11,676 bases of DNA from Robiginitomaculum sp. (lineage in GTDB: Bacteria > Pseudomonadota > Alphaproteobacteria > Caulobacterales > Maricaulaceae): assembly GCA_021647805.1 (NCBI GenBank), contig JAKITZ010000057.1, positions 1-11,676 on the forward strand, given 5' to 3'. Position 1 is the stretch's first letter. The number at the start of each line of letters is the position of its first letter. The notes under the pieces were generated by a model that searched no databases, had not been told where the DNA came from, and worked only from the letters and a program-made list of their open reading frames with translations. Positions 6,842-11,676 of this stretch are shown here, in pieces. The translations under genes and the position numbers were made by a program.

Positions 6842-7498
6842 ATGAAATTTTTTCTTGATACCGCGATCATTAGCGAAGTTGAAGAGATGCTAGGCACTGG
6901 CCTAGTAGACGGTGTGACCACCAATCCATCACTTATCGCAAAATCCGGTAATGATATGAGCGATACTATTGCCGCGATATGCTCATTAGTCGACGGCCCG
7001 GTAAGTGCTGAGGTTACAGCAACTAACTGGCAAGGCATGGTCACCGAGGGCGAGCATTTACGCAAAATCGCTGATAATGTTTGTGTTAAAGTGCCGCTTA
7101 CCCTTGAGGGGTTACGGGCGACACATCACCTTACACAAGCAGGACATCCGGTAAATGTCACGCTTTGTTTTTCGGCCAACCAAGCATTGTTGGCCGCCAA
7201 AGCCGGAGCCACATTCATCTCGCCATTTATCGGCAGACTTGATGATATTGGTGTTGATGGAATGGATCTGATCGCTGATATTCGTGCTATTTATGACAAT
7301 TACCCAGAACTAGAAACCGAAATACTAGCAGCCAGCATTCGCTCAGTCGGGCATATGCGCGAATCAGCTTTAATCGGTGCCGATGTTGCAACCCTACCGG
7401 CTAAAGTGATGAAAGACATGGCTCTACACCCGCTGACCAGCAGTGGATTAGAGGCTTTTTTGTCTGACTGGGAAAAAACCGGTCAAAGCATTCTTTAG
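6842..7498 (+). CDS. tal: Transaldolase of the small TalC/FSA-type subfamily
   Basis: These 220-residue TIM-barrel enzymes form a Schiff base and move dihydroxyacetone units between sugar phosphates in the cytosol; the paralogue fructose-6-phosphate aldolase (FSA) cleaves fructose 6-phosphate. The 218 residues start MKFFLDTAII and contain GVTTNPSL (24-31), the Schiff-base Lys83 in CVKVPLT, and NVTLCFSANQAL (105-116). Glu57 in SAEVTA and Phe110 in LCFSANQ are the residues of true transaldolases, whereas E. coli FSA has Gln59 and Tyr131 at these places. I therefore infer transaldolase rather than aldolase activity, although automatic annotation often writes FSA. AGGAAG lies about 10 bases before the ATG. 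It is first in an operon with DUF484 (9-base gap) and xerC, and divergent from priA. The short inverted repeats just upstream may control it. Confidence 0.94.
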   Translation: MKFFLDTAIISEVEEMLGTGLVDGVTTNPSLIAKSGNDMSDTIAAICSLVDGPVSAEVTATNWQGMVTEGEHLRKIADNVCVKVPLTLEGLRATHHLTQAGHPVNVTLCFSANQALLAAKAGATFISPFIGRLDDIGVDGMDLIADIRAIYDNYPELETEILAASIRSVGHMRESALIGADVATLPAKVMKDMALHPLTSSGLEAFLSDWEKTGQSIL

Positions 7499-7507
7499 GG
7501 GACGATT

Positions 7508-8059
7508 ATGAAAACCCAAGCAAAAATCCTTGATTTTGAAGCTGCATCAAGAGTGCGAATGCTAGAAAGAGTGCGCTCTTTAACCATGACCCGTGATGCA
7601 CTGGTCGAAACAGCACGGCAAAACCACGCAATTCAGGCACAAATACATGCCGCGGTATTAACCGTTCTTGATGCCAAGGATTGGAGAGGCCTTGATGCCC
7701 GTTTGCGCTCTGGGATTCGAGCCGGACTTGGTTCAGATTTTTTACATTTATTTGTTGAAAAAGCTGAAATTCCTGTTGGCTTAAGCAATATTACAGCCAA
7801 ACCAGAAGGTTTTGTCGCCCATATTATGCAAGGACATTTTGAAAGATTAGGCGCATGCTCTAGCAGTAGTGAGATGCTTTATGGCGAAGAGCAAGGCCAG
7901 ATGAAGTCCGAAGCAATTGTCCGTCTTGATTGGGGGCCTGGGGAAGCATTATTGGTTTTTGCCAGCAAGGATCGCCGGGTATTTAGCACCGGACAAGGTA
8001 CAGAGTTGATCGCATTTTTTGCCAAAGCAATAGAACGTATTATTTCTCGCTGGGCTTGA
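7508..8059 (+). CDS. DUF484 family protein (GAF-like), partner gene of xerC
   Basis: This 183-residue soluble protein belongs to the DUF484 family, whose fold is related to GAF sensor domains; no biochemical role is established. It opens with a helical segment (MLERVRSLTMTRDALVETAR, residues about 18-37) that may form a coiled coil. It ends with the family pattern VFASKDRRVFSTGQGTEL and a final helix reaching SRWA. No signal peptide or membrane segment is visible. It has a strong ribosome site (AGGGGACG) across the end of the transaldolase gene, 9 bases downstream of that stop. Its own TGA (8057-8059) lies just before the xerC ATG at 8062, so translation is probably coupled. In Escherichia coli the DUF484 gene yigA likewise sits directly before xerC, which supports the assignment and hints at a related function, still unknown. 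Confidence 0.88.
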   Translation: MKTQAKILDFEAASRVRMLERVRSLTMTRDALVETARQNHAIQAQIHAAVLTVLDAKDWRGLDARLRSGIRAGLGSDFLHLFVEKAEIPVGLSNITAKPEGFVAHIMQGHFERLGACSSSSEMLYGEEQGQMKSEAIVRLDWGPGEALLVFASKDRRVFSTGQGTELIAFFAKAIERIISRWA

Positions 8060-8061
8060 AA

Positions 8062-9000
8062 ATGTTAGAGTCAAATATTCCAACACGAAAATTATTGGCC
8101 GACTTTTACCAATATTTATCTGCGGAAAAACGTTTGGCAGAAAACTCTTTAACTTCATACCATCATGACATTGAGTTGTTTTTTTCCTTTCTGACTGGCC
8201 ATAAACAACAAACGATTACTGCCAACACCTTAAACCAACTACAAATTTCCGATTTTCGTGGTTTTTTAGCCGCCCGGCGCAATGGTTTTGAAGGCGAACC
8301 AGTTGGTTCTCGAACATTAGCCAGAAACCTTTCATCGTTACGGATGTTTTTTCGTTGGGCAGAGCAGAGACGCGAAATTTCCTGTGCCGCATTGGAATTG
8401 GTGGAAAGTCCAAAAATACCGCACAGCCTGCCAAAAGCGGTTAGTCCGCAAATTGCTGCTGAAATCCTATCAGAAGCCGGGAGCATTGAACGAACCAAAG
8501 TGCCATGGATTGCAGCCCGTGATGAAGCGTTGTTGTATCTATTGTATGGAGCCGGTTTACGTATTGCCGAAGCCTTGGGCTTAACCGGAAGTGACTTGCC
8601 ACTAGGTGAGGTGTTACGGGTCAATGGCAAAGGCGGTAAAATGCGTCTTGTTCCAATATTAGATACTATAGGTTTAGCAATTAACAGTTACGTCAAGTTA
8701 TGTCCGTTTCCTGTCTTGGGCGACAGTGCGGTTTTTAAGGCTAAACGTGGCGGTGCAATGAGCGCCAGAGACGCGCAACGATTAATGCAGGAATTACGCA
8801 GCCGGCTCGGCTTGCCAGCCTCAACAAGCCCGCACGCTTTGCGTCATTCATTTGCCACGCACTTGTTATCTGGTGGCGGTGATTTGCGTACTATTCAGGA
8901 ATTGCTTGGCCACGCCTCGTTATCGTCGACACAAATTTATGCTGCTGTTGATGCCAAACATCTGGCCGATGCGGTGGCTAAAGCTCATCCGCGCTCTTGA
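8062..9000 (+). CDS. xerC: Tyrosine recombinase XerC
   Basis: XerC acts with XerD at dif sites near the terminus to resolve chromosome dimers. From the ATG at 8062 it has 312 residues (a TTG at 8056 is also in frame). The N-terminal SAM-like core-binding domain covers about residues 8-105 (FYQYLSAEKRLAENSLTSY). The catalytic domain carries the full set: Arg167 in YGAGLRIAEAL, Lys190 in NGKGGK, His258 and Arg261 in PHALRHSFATHLL, His284 in LLGHASLSSTQIY and nucleophile Tyr293. The motif wording and the DUF484 neighbour fit a housekeeping XerC rather than a phage or island integrase, and no attachment-site repeats were seen around it. It is the last gene of the operon and converges with nudC across 16 bases. 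Confidence 0.95.
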   Translation: MLESNIPTRKLLADFYQYLSAEKRLAENSLTSYHHDIELFFSFLTGHKQQTITANTLNQLQISDFRGFLAARRNGFEGEPVGSRTLARNLSSLRMFFRWAEQRREISCAALELVESPKIPHSLPKAVSPQIAAEILSEAGSIERTKVPWIAARDEALLYLLYGAGLRIAEALGLTGSDLPLGEVLRVNGKGGKMRLVPILDTIGLAINSYVKLCPFPVLGDSAVFKAKRGGAMSARDAQRLMQELRSRLGLPASTSPHALRHSFATHLLSGGGDLRTIQELLGHASLSSTQIYAAVDAKHLADAVAKAHPRS

Positions 9001-9016
9001 AAAAGGGCGCATTATC

Positions 9017-9928
9017 TTACGTTTTAAACGCCCAATTTCGTAACAATACTCCGCTAGAAGCCTTTGCAAATGGCTGGGCGACTTGATCATGTGTGCCATT
9101 AACAATAGCAATGGCTTCTTTGCGACTGAACCAGCGTGCGTCTTCTAATTCATCTTCAAGAGTGATTTTACTGCTCAAAGCCTGCGCCACTAATGCAATC
9201 ATCATCGAGTGAGGAAATGGCCAAGGCTGTGAAAAAGCGTAACTTACATCACCAACTTTAACGCCAACCTCTTCCATCACTTCACGCCGACAGGCCTCCT
9301 CGACGCTTTCCCCCGGTTCAACAAAACCGGCTAATGTTGAATAAACACCCTCTGGCCAGCTGGCATTTCGTCCTAACAAGCAAACATCGTCTTTGACCAC
9401 CATCATGATAACTGCCGGATCAACTCTTGGGAAATATTCACGTTCGCACGAAATACACTCACGCTTTTCACCGCCGGCAGTGCTGATAGTCAAAGTTCCA
9501 CAACAAGCACAAAACCGGTTGTTCTGATGCCAGCTATTAAGTGACAACGCTCTACCGGCTAATGCTAAATCACTGGAAGGTAAAAAGCTCACCGCTTCTC
9601 TAGGCGGAACAAACCGTCCGATTGTCTGCAATAATTCCTGGTTTTCTGGGGCACTTTCTTGCGCGGATATTACAAACCATGGACGCTTGGTTTGCGGCTC
9701 AATTCCTAAAAACAGCAATCCTGTGTCACTTAAAATTATTTGCGGCAAGATACTATTATTAACTACTGCCAAAGTTTGGTCATCACCGATCAAGATTTCA
9801 TCACCAAGCAAGACAATAAAAATTGCATCTAGATGATTTTGTAATTGCTCTACTTTGCCCTGTTGTTTTCGTAAAGCATCACAGCGATCAAGCGGATCAC
9901 CAGTAAGTGCAATTGGAGGATTTATCAT
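9017..9928 (-). CDS. nudC: NAD+ diphosphatase / NAD-RNA decapping hydrolase NudC
   Basis: NudC hydrolyses NAD(H) to NMN(H) and AMP, and removes NAD caps from RNA in bacteria where it has been tested. The 303 residues show an N-terminal domain to about 125, a zinc ribbon with Cys140, Cys143, Cys158 and Cys161, and the Nudix box starting GFVEPGESVEEACRREVMEE (201-220). The NADH-pyrophosphatase signature SQPWPFPHS is at 233-241. All defining residues are present, so an active enzyme is expected. The ATG at 9928 lies 18 bases after the ferredoxin stop, with only a weak ribosome site, so translation may depend on the upstream gene. It converges with xerC; no clear terminator separates them (a 5-base GGGCG/CGCCC pairing near 9005-9033 is too weak). 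Confidence 0.95.
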   Translation of the reverse strand: MINPPIALTGDPLDRCDALRKQQGKVEQLQNHLDAIFIVLLGDEILIGDDQTLAVVNNSILPQIILSDTGLLFLGIEPQTKRPWFVISAQESAPENQELLQTIGRFVPPREAVSFLPSSDLALAGRALSLNSWHQNNRFCACCGTLTISTAGGEKRECISCEREYFPRVDPAVIMMVVKDDVCLLGRNASWPEGVYSTLAGFVEPGESVEEACRREVMEEVGVKVGDVSYAFSQPWPFPHSMMIALVAQALSSKITLEDELEDARWFSRKEAIAIVNGTHDQVAQPFAKASSGVLLRNWAFKT

Positions 9929-9946
9929 ATTTTTGATGTTGAGAAT

Positions 9947-10267
9947 TTATCCTTGGGAGCGCGGCAGACGAACAATTAACCCGTCCATTTCATCAGATAT
10001 GTTTATCTGACAAGATAGTCTTGAATTGGCTTTCATGTCGGAAGCAAAATCTAACATTGATTCTTCCATGCTTTCAGCGGTTCCGGTTTTATCGGTAAAA
10101 GCTTCATCAATATAAACATGGCAAGTTGCACAGGCACAAGCACCGCCACAATCGGCATCAATACCCGGAACCATATTGTTTACCGCGGCTTCCATAACAG
10201 TAGCTCCCTGTTCTGCATCTACTTCGTGGCGGGTTCCGTCGCTTTCAATAAAGATAATTCTGGTCAT
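9947..10267 (-). CDS. 2Fe-2S ferredoxin, adrenodoxin/ISC type
   Basis: This is a small cytosolic electron carrier of 106 residues. The cluster ligands are Cys40, Cys46 and Cys49 in DCGGACACATCHVY, plus Cys86 in RLSCQI, the C-x5-C-x2-C...C pattern of adrenodoxin-like ferredoxins; Cys44 is an extra cysteine within the loop. The N-terminal strand (TRIIFIESDGTRHEV) and the acidic helix near 65-78 also fit. Such proteins serve Fe-S cluster assembly or donate electrons to cytochromes P450 or other oxygenases; no isc genes, reductase or P450 gene lies in this window, so the partner is unknown. It is the first gene of a two-gene minus-strand operon with nudC and is divergent from tsaE. The ATG at 10267 is preceded by a GGAA about 12 bases upstream. 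Confidence 0.92.
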   Translation of the reverse strand: MTRIIFIESDGTRHEVDAEQGATVMEAAVNNMVPGIDADCGGACACATCHVYIDEAFTDKTGTAESMEESMLDFASDMKANSRLSCQINISDEMDGLIVRLPRSQG

Positions 10268-10310
10268 TTGAATGTCTGTTCCGTAAATTCTGGTTTATAT
10301 TTCAAATGGT

Positions 10311-10338
10311 ATGTATCGCGTTCCCAACCAAGATCAAG
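10311..10338 (-). promoter_or_regulatory. Weak candidate promoter for the ferredoxin-nudC operon
   Basis: On the minus strand, CTTGAT (10338-10333) and ATACAT (10316-10311) are 16 bases apart and resemble CTTGAC-N17-CTATAT with five and four matches. A start near 10304 would give a leader of about 37 bases. This is tentative; the tsaE promoter on the other strand was not identified. Confidence 0.22.
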
Positions 10339-10355
10339 CCCAACAAAGAGAAACA

Positions 10356-10826
10356 ATGCTTCAACAATCTAAAAATTCTGATGATTTTACTTTTGATACT
10401 GCTGAAGAGATGCAGCAATTCGGCAGCAAACTGGCAAAATTATTAACTGCCGGTGATGTGGTGTTTCTGATCGGAGATCTTGGCTCTGGCAAAACAACAT
10501 TTGCCAAAGGTGTAATTTCAGAGCTTTGCGGATCAGACAATAATGTCACGAGTCCGACCTTTAATTTGGTACATGTCTGGGACGCAGAAAAGTTTGAGGT
10601 TTGGCATGCTGATTTATATCGTCTGGATAACCCTACACAAGTGATCGGACTTGGGTTAGAAGATGCGTTTGATCATGCGCTTTGTTTGATTGAGTGGCCG
10701 GATCGAATGGGCGAAATGGCGCCGGCATCACGTTTGGATATTTGTTTCTCTCATTATGGAGAGGGTCGAAAAGTAGTTTTACGAGCCATGGGTAAAGAGT
10801 GGGAGCAACGTATCAATGTCCTTTGA
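10356..10826 (+). CDS. tsaE: tRNA t6A biosynthesis ATPase TsaE
   Basis: TsaE is the P-loop ATPase that, with TsaB and TsaD, is required for the threonylcarbamoyl-adenosine modification of A37 in ANN-decoding tRNAs. From the ATG at 10356, which has AAGAG five bases upstream, the protein has 156 residues, the usual size. An in-frame ATG at 10311 would add 15 residues but has no ribosome site. Motifs are Walker A GDLGSGKT (40-47), TSPTFNLVHVW (65-75), WHADLYRL (83-90) and IEWPDR (112-117), all typical. It is divergent from the ferredoxin gene. Its last 11 bases overlap the start of the downstream AmgK-like gene, so the two should be translationally coupled. This pairing of tsaE with a phosphotransferase gene is one I recall from alphaproteobacteria. 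Confidence 0.95.
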   Translation: MLQQSKNSDDFTFDTAEEMQQFGSKLAKLLTAGDVVFLIGDLGSGKTTFAKGVISELCGSDNNVTSPTFNLVHVWDAEKFEVWHADLYRLDNPTQVIGLGLEDAFDHALCLIEWPDRMGEMAPASRLDICFSHYGEGRKVVLRAMGKEWEQRINVL

Positions 10827-11676
10827 TGATCTAAATCGCTCGATTGATATTTTACTATTCCTAAAAAGCACTCGTTGGAGCAAAGCTAAAACCACGCCAT
10901 TGGCGCAAGATGCTTCTACTAGAAAATATGAGCGCCTGCACTTAAAAAGAAAAACCGCCATTTTAATGGACGCGCCAATTGATGCAGACATTTGCCCGCC
11001 AGAGGCTACACCACAACAACGAGAGCAACTGGGCTATACCGCAACAGCAAGATTAGCGGCAAATAATTGCGAAGCGTTTATTTGTATTACCAATGAGCTA
11101 TTGAGCAGGGGTTTTTCCGCTCCGAAAACTATTGCAGCGGAGCCGACAAATGGATTGGTATTGTTGGAAGATTTAGGCGAGCAGATGTTTAGCGGGGTTT
11201 TGAGGCAAAACCCCGAGCAAGAACCAAAACTATACCAAGAGGCAGTAAGCATGTTAGCAGCACTGGCTCGGTGTAGTTTTAGCGAAACGGCTCAGATGCA
11301 GCATTTCCAATGGCCGTTATTGCAATACGATATCCATGCGCTGCTGGCAGAAACCGATTTGTTGGTTGACTGGTATTTACCTTTTATTGGTGTCGATGTT
11401 GATGATGAACTTCGCCAGCAGTTACAGTTAGCTTGGAGCCAAATTTTACAGCCCTTAACGCAACAGCCACAAGTATTGGTGCTGCGTGATTTTCATGCGG
11501 ATAATTTACTATGGCTTCCGGCTAGAAAGAAAATTGCCAATATTGGCTTGTTGGATTTTCAAGACGCAGTTTTTGGTCACCCGGCCTATGATCTGGTAAG
11601 CTTGCTACAAGATGCCAGGCGCGATGTAAGTCCAGAGCTGGAACAACCATGTATCGCCAGTTTTTTCGAACAAGCC
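10816..11676 (+). CDS. amgK: AmgK-like N-acetylmuramate/N-acetylglucosamine kinase (APH fold), 3' end beyond window
   Basis: This frame is open for 287 codons from the ATG at 10816 and runs off the window, so the C-terminus is missing. It belongs to the aminoglycoside phosphotransferase fold. It has DASTRKYERLH (32-42) and MDAPIDADICPPE (51-63) in the nucleotide-binding N-lobe, LVLLEDLGEQMF (114-125), the catalytic loop VLRDFHADNLLW (222-233; Asp225, Asn230) and the metal-binding LLDFQDAVFGHPAYDLVSLLQD (Asp247). The DASxRxYxRL opening and DFQDAVxGxxxYDLVSLL are characteristic of AmgK, which phosphorylates anomeric N-acetylmuramic acid or N-acetylglucosamine so that MurU can make the UDP-sugar during peptidoglycan recycling. 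A murU-like nucleotidyltransferase gene just downstream would confirm the function. Without it, the call is family-level. The gene overlaps tsaE by 11 bases and has no separate promoter that I can see. Confidence 0.85.
   Translation, partial: MSFDDLNRSIDILLFLKSTRWSKAKTTPLAQDASTRKYERLHLKRKTAILMDAPIDADICPPEATPQQREQLGYTATARLAANNCEAFICITNELLSRGFSAPKTIAAEPTNGLVLLEDLGEQMFSGVLRQNPEQEPKLYQEAVSMLAALARCSFSETAQMQHFQWPLLQYDIHALLAETDLLVDWYLPFIGVDVDDELRQQLQLAWSQILQPLTQQPQVLVLRDFHADNLLWLPARKKIANIGLLDFQDAVFGHPAYDLVSLLQDARRDVSPELEQPCIASFFEQA
11193..11215. repeat. Perfect 9-base inverted repeat inside the AmgK-like gene
   Basis: CGGGGTTTT (11193-11201), a five-base loop GAGGC, and AAAACCCCG (11207-11215) form a perfect stem. 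It lies within the coding sequence for SGVLRQNPE, at a surface-type hydrophilic stretch between the N-lobe and the catalytic core. It is the strongest simple hairpin in the window. No T-run follows, so it is not a normal terminator. Confidence 0.75.

Noticed and set aside
8062..9000. XerC as a mobile-element integrase
   Set aside because: The DUF484 partner gene, the housekeeping operon context and the absence of flanking repeats or a tRNA gene fit chromosomal XerC.
9005..9033. GGGCG/CGCCC pairing as a terminator between xerC and nudC
   Set aside because: The stem has only five pairs around a loop of about 19 bases, with no T-run, so it is too weak to call.
1..11676. A previously undescribed defence, mobile or biosynthetic system
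   Set aside because: All larger frames have clear housekeeping or signalling family assignments; no toxin-antitoxin pair, CRISPR array, reverse transcriptase, nuclease cluster or phage gene was seen.

Overview
Most of the window (about 614 to the end) reads as ordinary chromosome from an alphaproteobacterium, probably a Hyphomicrobiales (Rhizobiales)-like lineage of moderate G+C. The evidence is family-level: an alphaproteobacterial AtpA/AtpH pair, a PriA with the zinc-domain variant I recall from that order, the neighbourhood atpHA / priA / transaldolase / DUF484 / xerC, and a tsaE gene followed by an AmgK-like sugar kinase. Every call comes from reading the translations; no database search was possible.

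Layout. (1) 1-631, plus strand: an M23 (LytM-type) metallopeptidase fragment missing both ends. It is visibly more A+T rich than the rest and resembles peptidases of Desulfobacterota-type bacteria. (2) 521-2325, minus strand: atpH and a truncated atpA of the F1 ATP synthase. AtpA identity stops abruptly at 614, inside an 18-base stretch that codes a conserved motif of both families on opposite strands. This is most simply an assembly or amplification chimera joining two genomes, and atpG, atpD and atpC are absent. (3) 2326-2634: a regulatory gap with one candidate promoter in each direction. (4) 2635-4569, plus: a membrane-bound hybrid histidine kinase. (5) 4581-6764, minus: priA, convergent with the kinase, with overlapping hairpins at the meeting point. 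(6) 6765-6841: a divergent control region with two perfect short inverted repeats in tandem. (7) 6842-9000, plus: a compact operon of a transaldolase-family gene, a DUF484 gene and xerC. (8) 9017-10267, minus: a 2Fe-2S ferredoxin gene followed by nudC. (9) 10356 to the end, plus: tsaE overlapping an AmgK-like kinase gene that runs off the window.

Functionally this is mostly housekeeping: energy conversion (AtpHA), replication restart (PriA), chromosome dimer resolution (XerC), pentose phosphate carbon shuffling (transaldolase), NAD/NAD-capped RNA hydrolysis (NudC), tRNA t6A modification (TsaE) and probable cell-wall sugar recycling (AmgK-like). The hybrid kinase is the one accessory-looking gene. 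I found no convincing new multi-gene system, no CRISPR array, no RNA gene and no insertion sequence. The strongest item for a second look is the chimeric junction at 614-631, because it limits what can be inferred about the first 0.6 kb and about the broken atpA.
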